Assembly: GCA_030180135.1 (NCBI GenBank)
Contig: CM058239.1
Location: 112,625,318-112,689,317 of the forward strand
DNA: 64,000 bases
Reading direction: 5' to 3'
From: Orychophragmus violaceus
Taxonomy: Eukaryota > Streptophyta > Magnoliopsida > Brassicales > Brassicaceae
Position 1 is the first letter of the stretch. Each line of letters starts with the position of its first letter. The notes below the pieces were generated by a model. It was given only the letters and a program-made list of their open reading frames with translations. It had not been told where the DNA came from and searched no databases. Shown here in pieces: positions 44,327 to 55,640 of the stretch. The position numbers and the translations under genes are program-made.

Positions 44327-45015
44327 GACTATCACCAATGTAGTTTTCTATTTTTACTTCTAAAATATAGGAACTCTATAATAGAGGTAGATTTTGCTCC
44401 AATGTATTTCTCTAAATTTTCCTCTAAAAAGGAATATTCTCTCTAATATTCTTTTTTATTTTACTAATAATACTTTTTATTTATCAAAGTTTCGATTTAG
44501 CCCATTTATTTTATTTTTACAAAATTTATAAAACTATAATATTATATGATCCGATCCGGTACCAAAATAAGAGTTTTTCGGATTGGTACTGGTTCAGATC
44601 TTCGGATCTGTGTAAAATGTCTAGCCATAATTTTCTCACAAATGACCAAAAAATATTTTTCTCAAACATAATATATTTTGATTTTTTAATATTTATTTTT
44701 AATATTTAATTGTATTATTTATAATTTGTTAATTCTTATATTGTTAGTTATAAAAATATTAATATTTAATTGTTTTAATTAAAAATAAAAATATTTGAAA
44801 GTCGATGGACTGATTTATAAATTAAAAGGTTCACCTCTATTATAGAGGAAAAAAATAAAATTCCTCTATATATAGAAGAAAAAATAGAGATCTCTATTAT
44901 TATTTTTTGACAACAATAGAGATCTCTATTTTAGAGGTGAAAATAGAGGTGGGTTGGAGTAGATTTACCTCTAAAATAAAGTTTAGAGGTAAATATATAG
45001 GTGGGTTGGAGATAC
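44327..45015. mobile_element. MITE-like palindrome-rich block
   Basis: The ends ACTATCACCAATG and, inverted, GTATCTCCAACCC form imperfect terminal repeats. The interior is packed with palindromes such as CCTCTATTATAGAGG (44834-44848) and AGAGATCTCT. No coding. It is likely a non-autonomous DNA transposon. The superfamily is unknown and the target duplication was not identified. Confidence 0.35.
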
Positions 45016-45751
45016 CTAATGGGTCTTCAGTTTTTTGTACGCTTTGTAATCCGAAAATTGCGTTTTTCCCCTAGAAATAGTTATAGCCCAATAACTTCTG
45101 CATGTCCAAAATGTCTTCTTCACCTAAAACATTTATATTTCTTCGTCTGCAAATCTCAACCGCAACCAAATTCACGACGACTATAGAGATCCAAAGAAAT
45201 CGTCGCCATTTAATTCAGATTACCTCTTCGGCTCCCTTATTGACTTGAACCCTAGCTCAGCTTCATTCAATTTCATAAACCTCTCGATTTCCCATCCCTT
45301 TCAGGTGTTCCGAATCTCGTCAGTATAAATGCCCATCCTCACCCCGACGAGCCATCCGCACTTACTCTTCAAACCTTAATTCTAAAGCTTACCAAAATGC
45401 TACACCATTCTTCTTCCGGATTTTTGTTATGGCTCATGTGGATTTGGACGCCATCCCGGCTTTGTTGTCGTACATCTGTTTTGGGGAACTCTGCCTCCGT
45501 AGATCTTACCAGTGGTGGTACAGTGGATAGATTTGATGGGGAAAGCACTTGCTGATATCCGCGAATTCGAGTCTAGGTTAGTTTATATATGCTTCTCCGT
45601 CGTTCAATTTGGCGCCAATCTGTTGGAGCTTCTTTAGTTCCTTGATATGAAGATTGAATCATTCGAAGCTTCAAAGCTCTGAACATTTATGTATGTTAGC
45701 TGACTGGAATTTGTCTCATTCCTCCTTTTTTTTTTTTGCAGGGAAGGAGAC
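45016..45751 (+). other. Gene-like 5' sequence, unidentified, cut by copia insertion
   Basis: Less AT-rich than its surroundings. It has an ATG at 45429 (MAHVDLDAIPALL...) in a short frame, a possible donor AG/GTTAGT near 45575 and a strong acceptor (poly-T then GCAG) ending at 45740. The following exon-like sequence is interrupted by the copia element at 45752 and continues at 50249. The product was not recognised. It could be a host pseudogene or Helitron-carried sequence. Confidence 0.35.
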
Positions 45752-45906
45752 TGTAAGCTGTAAAGCTTTCTTGATTGATGATCAACAATGTACATGGCTT
45801 AATATAAGCCGAGAGGTTACATAATATCAGGGAGCAATCCCTTATAATACGGGAGGTTACAAACAATATTAACAAGAAGATATTTGCATATCTTTATCGT
45901 CTATCA
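45752..45906 (-). repeat. 3' LTR of small copia element
   Basis: The 155-bp LTR has plus-strand termini TGTAAGCTGT and CGTCTATCA. It is the downstream LTR in element orientation. Confidence 0.9.
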
Positions 45907-45933
45907 CCCTCCCACAGTCGCAGCGTTGATGGA

Positions 45934-48799
45934 TCAGACGGTGAGGCTGGATCTGAATTCATTGTGCAAGAATGTTGGTAGACCTTTGGTAAAGATGTCA
46001 GCATACTGAAGCGATGTTGGAACATGTAAAACTTTTACCTCTACGATTGCGACTTTGTCACGTACAAAATGAATGTCGAGTTCGATGTGTTTTGTACGTT
46101 GATGTTTAACAGGGTTCGTGGAGAGATAAACTGACCCGATGTTGTCGCAGTAGACAACCGATGCTGAGATAATTGGCCGATGAAGCTCGACCAATAGATT
46201 TCGTATCCACATCAGTTCAGCTACAGCATTTGCAACTCCCTTGTATTCAGCTTTTGAGCTTGACCGAGCCGGTGTAGGTTGTCGTTTGGCAGACCATGAT
46301 ACGAGATTAGTCCCTAGGAAGACGCAGTAGCCCGATGTAGAACGTCGGGTTTCTGGACAGCCTGCCCAATCGGCGTCCGAATATGATGTCAACGAGTCAA
46401 GGTTCCCTTTCACCATTTGTATACCGAAGTGTATTGTTCCCTTCAAGTAGCGGATGATGCGTTTTAGAGCCTGCAGATGGGGATGTCTTGGCGTGTGCAT
46501 ATACAAACAAATCTGATGCACCGCATATGAGATATTTGGTCTTGTAAACGTCAGGTATTGGAGAGCTCCGACAATGATGCGATAGAAGGTTGGGTCATCT
46601 ATCGGGTCACCTTCATCGATGGACAGCTTTGATTTCAAGTCAACTGGTGTGGCGAGGGGCTTGCAATCGACCATACCAGCTATAGCAATAATGTCCTCTG
46701 TATAAGCCGACTGATTTAAGAAGAGTCCATTGTTTCTAAAATCTGCTTTAATTCCCAAAAAATGCTTGAGCTGGCCAAGGTCTGTCATAGGAAACTCACT
46801 TTGTAATTTATCAATGATCCTTTGGAGCAGGCGTGGGGATGAAGCAGTCAGCAGTATGTCGTCGACATACAGTAAGAGGTAAGCGCAGTCCGAGCCTTTC
46901 TTGTAGACAAACAATGATGAGTCTGCCCTGGTACACACGAAACCCATCAGTTTAAGAAATCCAGAAAATCTTGAATTCTAAGCTCGTGGAGCTTGTTTCA
47001 AACCATAGATCGCCTTGTTGAGTTTACAGACATGTTTTGGATATTGTTTATCAACAAATCCTGGTGGTTGGTGCATGAACATTGTCTCCTCAAGATTTCC
47101 CTGGAGAAAAGCGTTCTTGACGTCCAATTGACAAATCTGCCAACCCGAAGCCACTGCTATGTTTAGAACACACCGTATCGTCGCAGGTTTTAAAACTGGG
47201 CTGAAGGTTTCTGTGTAGTCGATGCCTTCTGCTTGAGATTTCCCATTTGCTACGAGTCTGGCCTTGTGACGAGATAACACACCATCTGCATCATATTTGT
47301 GTCTAAATAGCCACATGGAACGAACAACGTTAGTATTATTAGGACGAGGTACCAAGTCCCACGTATGTGTCTTAATCAAAGCACCATGTTCATCTTTCAT
47401 TGCAGGATTCCAATTTGGATCGGCTAGAGCATGGTTGTAACTTTTAGGAAGAGGCGATTTAGTGTTTACAAGAAGCGAAAGCATCTTTTTGGGTTTTGAG
47501 ATCCCAGACTTCGACCTTGTTTGAATTGTTGGTGCACGAAACATAGGATCAGCTCGAGTAGAACGTGTCTGTACCCGAGTGGGTCGGGTCTGAGGTATAT
47601 GAGCGATAGGAGAGGCTGGAGTAGGCAACAAGGGAGCTGGAAAAGGAGCTTGAAGGATCGTTTTCATGGTGGAGGATGGTTCATCAGACTCATCAAGGAA
47701 GTGATAAACCTCTTTAGGTGATGGTTTTTGTGCGGCTGGAAAGATATCTTCCTCAAAACAAACATGACGTGAGATGAAGATTCTCTTTGTCTTGAGATCC
47801 ATACATCTGTAGCCACGATGTTGAGATGGATAACCATGGATAACCAAGGAATAGACATGGTGTGGACCTTGGAGAGAGTTTATTCAGGTGTGAGTGATTG
47901 AGGTTTGGGAAACACAAGCACCCGAAGACTCTAAGATGGTCATATTTTGGTTCTTTTTGGAAAAGAAGTTTATAAGGAATTTGGTTAAGGACAGCTTTCG
48001 ATGGAACAATGTTGAGAATATGAGTGGCGAGATGAAGAGCTTCGACCCAAAAACATGGATCTAAGCGAGCCTGAAATAACAAAGTCCGAATGGTATTGTT
48101 AATCGTACGAATCATCCTCTCAGCTCTGCCATTTTGTTATGAGGTGTGAGGACATGAAAAACGCACATTTATCCCATTCTTAGCGAAGAACGAATGAAAG
48201 TGATCATTATTAAATTCCCCACCATTGTCACACTGAAATTTTTTGATTTTTGTTTGAAATTGGTTTTGCACAAAAGCTGTGAAATGTAAAAACTTGGAAA
48301 ACACTTCACTCTTTCGACGGATTAGATATACCCATAAGAAGTGAGTAAACTGATCCAGGAATAAAACATAGTAACGCAACCCACTCATACTAGCGACTGG
48401 TGAAGTCCACAAATCTGAGTGAATTATGTGAAATGCATGAGAGACTCGCGAGTTTGAAGGAATAAACGGCTGTTTTATTAATTTTCCAATAGAGCAAGGT
48501 TCACAAGAGAAATGGTTCTTGCGTTTATTACATAACAAAGGATTTGAAGAAAAAACATAAGCAAGTGAAGCTGAATTGAGATGTCCGAGTCTCTTATGCC
48601 ATAGAGCCGGAGTGGAAGCAAGAAGTGCAGTTGAAGAAGATGGTGACTTATTGAAGAAATCTGGAATTGAGTAAAGGTCACCAGAGCTTTCACAACGGAG
48701 CAGAGCTTTCCGACTTTGAAGATCCTTCACAGAGAAACTAAAAGGATCAAATTCGACAGAACACCAATTATCTTTCGTGAACTTACGAACAGATGTCAA
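45934..48799 (-). pseudogene. Small copia pol: integrase, RT, RNase H, with stops and shifts
   Basis: Minus-strand segments in order: 48799-48137 (GAG-pre-integrase ALWHKRLGHLNS, integrase HSDLWTSPV and QCDNGGEF), a stop, 48115-47753 (rest of integrase, ILNIVPSKAVLNQIPYKLLF), a shift near 47850, then 47847-46978 (RT start, WQICQLDVKNAFLQGNLEE, YGLKQAPRA), a stop at 46978, then 46947-45934. That last segment holds RT YVDDILLTASS, RNase H SDADWAGCPETRRSTSGYC and YCDNIGSVYLSTNPVKHQR. Catalytic residues are mostly kept, but the polyprotein is broken at least three times. Confidence 0.85.
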
Positions 48800-49977
48800 A
48801 TTTTAATGATTTTGGGTGTTACAAGAACATTTTTGAGAGCAAGAGGACGGCTTGGAGTTAATAAAGAGCTGGATCCATTGGATTGAACAGGAATAGATGA
48901 GCCATTTCCTACAATAACAGACTGGTTGGTGCAGTGATTAAGACGAGATGTTAGGATACCTGGATTTCCTGCGAGATGTGCCGATGCACCAGAGTCCATA
49001 TACCGCTCTGAGGATGGCTCGACCAAGCTGTCAGACGTGTAAGCTTGGTGTGTGGTTGGGAACTCGATCATATTCGTCTGAGATGGAGCAGCAGTCTGTG
49101 GCGGAGCAGTCATTGGCCACATTGGATATGGCTGTGACCAATACGGAGGTGGTGGTGATGGCCAATATTGCGGTTGTTGCCACTGGTTACGGTACTGGTT
49201 GTACTGAAAATCACGTCCTCCGCGTCTGCCTCCACGCCGGTTTCCTCTGTTGTTCCCAAACTTGCCATTGTGATTCTGAGAGACACCTGAATCGCATGAT
49301 GTGGAAGCAGTTAGGGCCGTCTTCGAAGATGAATTATCTGAATGGCTTGCTGTAGCAGTGGGCTGTTGTTTCTTTAGCCTTGTTTCCTCCCATTGGAGCA
49401 TTGACTTTGCAGATTCAAAGCTTGGAAAGGGTTCCTTATGCTTGATAACATTTATGATGTTATCATATTTAGCGTTGAGACCATTGATGAGATACATTAC
49501 CAGTGTCCTCTCATTCACTGCCGCATCGACATTGGACAGCAGATCGGCTGTCGATTTCATCTTCTGACAGTATTCCTGCACTGTCATGTCACCGATCTCC
49601 ATTGTACGCAAGTCATTGTCCAGCTGAATCGCTCGTGCTTCCTTGTTGTTGCGGAATTGGTTCTCCACACACAGCCATATGTCACGAGCAGTGCCTCCTG
49701 TTTGAAACGATGAACGGAAGAGTGTTGGAGTCATCGTTCCATACAGCCAGAGTTTGATCAAGCCATCGCGCTTGTACCAAGCGAGATCATTGGCACCGGT
49801 GGGAACGACTGTCCCGTCAAGATGTCCGGCTGCATCAAACGCCATGCAGTGGGTGAGAAGGATTTCTCTCCAGGCGTCGTAGTTGTGATCTTCAAGGTCA
49901 TGAATCACAGGTATGTGATGTTTGATGTTCGTGACACCAAAGCATCTCTCTGTTCGGTTGTTGTTTTCATTCGCCAT
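48796..49977 (-). pseudogene. Small copia gag and protease start
   Basis: 393 open codons start MANENNNRTERCFGVTNIK. The UBN2-type gag domain includes YDAWREILLTHCMAFDAAGH and FRNNKEARAIQLDNDLRTME. A Gly/Arg-rich segment (GNRRGGRRGGRD) and a Pro/Trp/Gln-rich stretch follow; a CCHC knuckle is not seen. The protease signature YMDSGASAHLAGN lies near residue 329. A one-base shift near 48797 separates it from pol. The RGG-like segment may replace the knuckle in RNA binding; that is inference. Confidence 0.85.
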
Positions 49978-50088
49978 GGTCAGAATGAAACAAAGAAGAA
50001 CAGGATAAAATAGAAGAGAGAAGAAAAGAAGAAACGAAGAAGAAAAGAGGAGAAGAGATGGACCAGAACCGTGGGTTCTCTGATACCA

Positions 50089-50243
50089 TGTAAGCTGTGA
50101 AGCTTTCTTGATTGATGATCAACAATGTACATGGCTTAATATAAGCCGAGAGGTTACATAAGATCAGGGAGCAATCCCTTATAATACGAGAGGTTACAAA
50201 CAATATTAACAAGAAGATATTTGCATATCTTTATCGTCTATCA
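50089..50243 (-). repeat. 5' LTR of small copia element
   Basis: The 155-bp LTR is upstream in element orientation, next to the initiator-Met primer site at 50078-50088. It has three differences from the other LTR. Confidence 0.9.
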
Positions 50244-52117
50244 GAGACGACGAGACTAAATATGATGGCGATAAAAGTTGTGTTTGCGGTATTATGTGAT
50301 CACTTCGGTTTAGTTTTACTGGAGATAAGGTAATGTTGAAAGTTGAAGATGCTTGCTTTGATTTAGGGCCAAAGATGTAGATTCCTTGATTCCACCACCG
50401 CACGAATAAAAATGTCTTATGTGTGACGGGAGACTCTGCCATATTCTGCTTCGGGTTTTGTTTGTCGTTAAATCTGATTAGTAGCTAAGTTCCAAATTTT
50501 GTGGTGTCTGTGTTCAACAACCAGAACTGAGTCATAAAAAAGCCCATAGATGAGGAAGTAGTTAACAGTTTTTGTTTTAGACTAATCATTGATTACAAAT
50601 CAGACATGGGAGCAGTGACACGAGTTGTCTTTGTGGTCGGATCGTACCATCAGATGATAAATCCAAGTGAACCAATGTTTAAGTTGGAGTGGAACCGAGA
50701 CAGAAGATTCACATAAGCCTCTTATGTTCTTGATTTCAGGTAAGATATTTTTTCACAAACTTGTAGGAAATTGGCTAGTGTAGCAGTGACCATGTCCCCA
50801 AAAAGATGCTTGTGGCTGTCTTCAAAGCTTCAATTAATGTTGAAAATTATTAACGTTCTTGTTCACTGCAGCTATCTACTGAGCAAAGTACCAATGCCTC
50901 CTTGGATTCAGGAGGAAAGGCTCAAGAATATAGAAAACATTCATATGGCATAAGAAGTTACGGTACGCAGGAGTTCACAATTGAAATCAGCTGGAAACTT
51001 ATCCTTGACACCTTGACATATGACAAGCATAAGGAGTTATACCGATCCGGTTAGTTAGTCACTGTTGTAAATTCAACTAAACCACAACATATTATCCTTG
51101 AATATATTATTTTGTTTAGGTTCAATATCAAAGAGAGAATGTGCACATGCATATTTCTACAGGACCAGAAAAGAATTCATCTTTTGGGAATATGAGATCA
51201 TTATGTTGGAGTTGAAGATCTTGATCTTAATTCAACAAATGCGCGTATGACTCAGATTCTTAACTTGATCTCTTTGGAGAGTCCAAACAACCAATCTTTC
51301 AGCAACTCATCTTTAAAGAGCCCATAAAAAAAAGCTTTTTTATTAGAAAGTAATCGATGTTTTTGAAGTTTAGGGCTTTGATCAAAATCTCAAGAAGTAC
51401 ATATTGTATTCCTCATGGGCCATGTCTTGCAATTTGTAATCTTAGTTCACACATTTGACCTTCATTTCATATGCTCCAAGACACTCTTTGCTAAATTGAG
51501 ACAAGATCATGACTTATATATATCCAACGGGAATCATCAGATTATGTCACAAGTTCACAACATAATAGACGCAGTGATTTTGCATGTGAAGTTGATAACA
51601 CAACTCCTGAATAAACTTTTGCTCAACCATAGTCAGTCTGTAAGCAATTAACCATCAGCTCTATACATTGAACCCTTTGATTGCTTACTGATCCGTGTCT
51701 TTTTGAGGGATGAATAAAAGAGAGGTTGAAGCATACATACTAGACCATCAATCAAACATGATGTATAATCATAAGCTAAAACATAAGGCTAAAATAAGCA
51801 TACAAAAAAATAACTAATATCATCGAGATTGAATCAAAATTGTGGTGTTAAATTTATGTCTCTGTCAAGAATTTCATCTCTACGCAACCCCTCAAAAAAG
51901 CTGCTCAAGGTAGGAAGCAAGTAACACCTTCGCCATGTGATACGGGTGTTTAGAGATTGATGTCAACTCAAAAGTGAATTCAGCCAACGTATTGATGTAA
52001 ATAAAGATATCGGTGAAACTAATGCAGCGACACTAAAATACAAAAATAAAACGCAACCGGCAAAAAATGCACATTAGTATTCGTAAGATAGCATGTTCTC
52101 AAAAAATAGCATGTTCT

Positions 52118-52153
<36 letters not shown>

Positions 52154-52674
52154 CATGTTCTCTCGAATAGGAGATCCAGAAATACTATGAAATACATCTA
52201 CCACTCAAAAACTGCGTAGAAGAAAAAGTCGACAATAAGAAACCCACCGACGTGTTATTGCCTGTTTCACGCAACAATTTACTTGGGGACACTGGCTTAA
52301 CAAGGAAGAGCTTTGACAGCAATCTGAAAATGAATTTCAAAGCCCATAAGTTAACGACGTAACAATTACGAACCTGAATACATATTTTTAAAGGGCCAAT
52401 AAAGACAAAACAATAAAATATAAAATGAACAAAATTATAAAAGAAGGCCCAAATTGACTTATCCTCAGATCAACAATTGAAAGTGAACAAAGATAACAAC
52501 ACAAGGCCAAGGTCCATTAACAAAAGTAAAAGGCCCATTAACACATTACACACATTTATTTCCTAAATGGTGAAAAGAAATAAATGGATAAATAATGGAG
52601 CAATACATTTCATGGTTTAAAGCAGGTTGATGACAAAAAAAAAAAAAAAAAAAAAAACAGGTTGGAATCACTCA
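50244..52674 (+). other. Unassigned intergenic and gene-like sequence
   Basis: This continues the interrupted sequence from 45751. Short splice-like signals occur (for example TTGATTTCAG ending at 50738) but there is no long frame and no recognisable product. A run of 34 A residues at 52119-52152 is flanked by copies of AGCATGTTCTC, and another A-run lies at about 52635-52658, just before the V-ATPase gene's 3' end. Confidence 0.4.
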
Positions 52675-54157
52675 TCAAGCTTCACCAACCTTGCCAAAGA
52701 GCGACTTTCGGATCTACACACATTCAATATAACATCTTTTAGAACAAAACTTTCAAAGCTTAGGGATAGATGCAGGCCTTTTTCTTGATTTCTTGTGAAG
52801 ACAAATGAGATTTCAAGAGCCTTAGAAACTAGAGAAATTTTAAGAGATAAAAAGAAGCTTATGATGATGGTAGTGCAAATTTAAAAGAGAAAAATGTTTA
52901 ACCTCAGGAAGTTTGTTGCGGAAAGCGACCTCCAACCTCGCATCAAGTGTGTTTTCACACACGATCTTCCCATCACGAGAAGCCAGCACCACTCCTCCAG
53001 CACTGTTATATATATATATATCACAAGTGTCATTTGGTTGTTCTTTATAGTTTTTAGAGTTTATGGTTTCAAGAAAGTTACCAGTAAGGAGCATGAGGGT
53101 CATCGTCGGAAGGAGCAGGAGGAAGGAAGATGTGCTTATCTACTATTATCTCAGGAGCATGAACCTTTGCTTTCTCGCAATATTCTTCAGTTGCATCATC
53201 CAACATAGACTCCACCATGTGAAGGTCTTCTTCACGACAACGCAGCAACACCGAAGGCTCTTTCAGCCTAAGCAAACACTACAATTGCATAACAAAACCA
53301 GTTTAGAAAAAAACTAGGGGTGAGATTGTTCGTCGTCTGAAACTGAAACTGACCTGAACAATGAGATGTTTCAAGAGATGTTTATACTGATGGTGATGAT
53401 GATTGAAAAAGCCATGTTGGCTAACTTTCAGAAGTTCCTTTGCTGCCTCTTCTTTCATTGCATTGACAATGTCATCTTGTGCTTGTAGAACTTTGATCCT
53501 CGATGCGTTCAGTTGCATTGAGTAATCACTTTTTTACAGATATAAGAACAAAAACAAACACACAAATTAACAAGTGATATCAAATCAAGACAAAACCAAT
53601 CTATCTTTGTTAAACAGAACAAGAACAAAACAAACAAATAAATCTCTAAGCAAAAGCAATCAGAGAGCTTACATCTTCCTTCTAACATCGACCTGCTTCT
53701 CCTTCTTCTCATACTCCTGTCTAATCTTCTTCTTCTCTGCCTCGACCAGCTGCAACTTCTCAATGTTAAATTCCTGTAACATCAAAAGAACACACGATCC
53801 AACAGATCAAATCAATTTTCATTAGCCGAAAACACCCAGATCATAAATACCCCAAAACCAACTCTATGAACTAGTGAGTGGCTACACAAGGAAATCTCAG
53901 GAATCTTAATATCCTAAGATCAAGTAGAGCAGTTGCACAACAGTCAACAAAATCAAATGGTCAACAGTCACGTAATCCTACATTGAGATTCGGGGGAAAT
54001 TAAAACGAAATCGACAAGTAATATCGATCGGGAGAGAGAGTTAAAGAATACGGACTTCTTCGGCGGAGACGGAGATCTCATTGGCTTTTTCTTCAGCTTC
54101 CTGGCGGATAAACCTCACCATTTGCTGGATCTGGTTGGAAACATCAGCGTCGTTCAT
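52675..54157 (-). CDS. VHA-E3: V-type proton ATPase subunit E
   Basis: Six exons read by eye: 54157-54056, 53773-53673, 53528-53354, 53278-53082, 53002-52903 and 52713-52675. They join in phase to 237 residues, the usual length. The N-terminus MNDADVSNQIQQMVRFIRQE starts a long coiled coil (EFNIEKLQLVEAEKKKIRQE). The C-terminal domain has CLLRLKEPSVLLRCREED, ASRDGKIVCENTLDARLEV and IRKSLFGKVGEA. Subunit E pairs with G in the peripheral stalk that holds the catalytic V1 head of the vacuolar or endomembrane proton pump. A His-rich insert (FFNHHHHQYKHL) and the neighbouring genes point to VHA-E3 (At1g64200) rather than VHA-E1. All introns are GT-AG. Confidence 0.93.
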
Positions 54158-54413
54158 CTTCGCAACGTTCAGCCACCTACCAAATGATGATTGATTGGGA
54201 GAAGAACCAGTCTCTACCTGGAGATCTCCTAGTGTTGAATAATTGATTGAGGATGATGAGGAGAGAGTATTTGAAACCGTTTTGTCTTAATACAGATGGG
54301 CTCCACAAGGAGTTATTATATGGTCGGGTCGACCCAGCCAAATCATGTTGGTTGTTTTTGTCTTTTTCAATTTAGATTGGGACTACTAAAGATTTCTTTC
54401 TTGCGTTGAGATT

Positions 54414-54522
54414 GCGATTTCTCGCCAAAACCGCAAAATTGCGATTTTCCCGCCAAAACCGAAAAGTTGTGATTTCTCGCCAAAACCGCAAAATTGAATT
54501 TTTCCTCCAAAACCGCAAAATC
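54414..54522. repeat. Four tandem 27-bp repeats with E2F-like sites
   Basis: Units start at 54414, 54441, 54469 and 54496 and share CGCCAAAACCGCAAAATT. Unit 2 contains TTTCCCGC (54446-54453), an exact E2F consensus; units 1 and 3 read TTTCTCGC. It lies about 260 bp upstream of the V-ATPase start. Confidence 0.7.
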
Positions 54523-54583
54523 CAAACCTTAAAAATAATGCATCCAACTAATATATACAAACACACAAAGAAACATAAATGTA

Positions 54584-54700
54584 TCTAGACGCAATTTCTA
54601 GACGCAATTTCTAAATGCACAAAAGAACAACTGAACAATATCTGGATGCAATTTTTGGAAACTGCATCTGGATGCAGTTTCCAGACGCAATTTCCAGATG
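54584..54700. repeat. Repeated and inverted GACGCAATTTC/TGGATGCAGTTT motifs
   Basis: Several copies of (T)CTAGACGCAATTTCT and CTGGATGCAGTTTCCAG occur in direct and inverted order. It looks like the end of a small DNA transposon or a decayed palindrome. No boundaries could be set. Confidence 0.4.
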
Positions 54701-54805
54701 AGGAAAAGAACAGGCCCCTAGTCTAGAACCATCCAATCTCTGAATCTCACTAGTTACTCGTTTTATGTCTAACAAAAAAAAAAACAGAATTATTGATATT
54801 TTTTG

Positions 54806-55640
54806 TCAACTAAAGATTTCATTGATTGAGCCCAATGGACTAGCGTTATAAAACAAATTGAATATTACATTGATCATAAAAACAAGTCGGATAAAGTAGG
54901 CCCAATACAAAACTGGTCAATTCGAGAAATTTTGCGGAAAGGCCTCGTGGCGAGACTCGCGGACATACGTCAAAACCACGAAATTTTGCACCAGCGGATA
55001 TCCATGTAAAACCAAAATCGCTACGCCAATCTTCTTATGATGTTAATAGTCACCGGAAAGAGCCGCAAGATGGAAGAGAAAGCCTTCACCGATTAAAACC
55101 GCCAAACTCAATGGATGCGCTAAAACCATCGGCTAGGCCCATTTTATTGGCCTAGCAAAAAAAAAACGCTCTGAATAACTAGACTCCTCGTTGCTCGCCG
55201 CGACATGCGTGAGAGACATAGGATTCGAAGAACTTCAATCCACTAAACCAGAGGCTCGAGAACGGGAAGAGGCCACCAGATCCGGTAAAAAAGCCCGCAT
55301 CAGGAAGATATCGAGAGAGGCCTCGCAAAGAACGAGGGAGAGGAAGAAACAAACCCAAAAAGAGAATAGACAAGCAGATCTGGTTCCTCCGACGATTTAT
55401 TGTGCGACCAGTAGACCACAAGCTGAAGTCCGGGAATAACCCAGAAGTCGAAGTCCAGCAAAGAAACCGGTAGAGCACCGGAAGATAAACAAAAAAGTAT
55501 AGTACAGATTCGAACTGCCGGCGTGGCTAAGAAAACCCACGAGCCGGCGGTCGAAGAAAGCGAAAGGTTGTAGTCGATGACTGTTTAGAGAGAGGTGAGA
55601 AGAATTAAGAGATTGAACTATTGATATAACTCCCAAAAAA
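54806..55640 (-). mobile_element. Possible truncated non-LTR retroelement
   Basis: On the minus strand the left end reads AATGAAATCTTTAGTTGACA followed by a short A-run, which resembles the 3' end of Brassicaceae LINEs. A 99-codon Phe/Leu/Arg-rich frame (55478-55179) has no recognisable domain. Evidence is weak; it could also be unrelated intergenic sequence. Confidence 0.3.

Larger units (their letters stand above)
45752..50243 (-). mobile_element. Small Ty1/copia element with 155-bp LTRs, defective
   Basis: LTRs at 45752-45906 and 50089-50243 differ at three positions by eye. Target duplications are GAGAC (45747-45751 and 50244-50248). The primer site TGGTATCAGAG on the minus strand occupies 50088-50078, and a purine-rich tract borders the left LTR. 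Very short LTRs and about 4.5 kb length fit Ale-like copia. Gag-pol is present in the right order but carries several frameshifts and stops. Confidence 0.9.

Noticed and set aside
49301..49757. Plus-strand frames opposite the small copia gag
   Set aside because: They are antisense shadows of a clear gag frame.
54414..54522. CRISPR-like appearance of 27-bp repeats
   Set aside because: The units are contiguous without spacers, and the context is a plant nuclear genome.
55191..55439. Plus-strand frame of 82 codons, basic and Glu-rich
   Set aside because: No domain, it overlaps a similar-length minus-strand frame, and there are no splice or start context signals.
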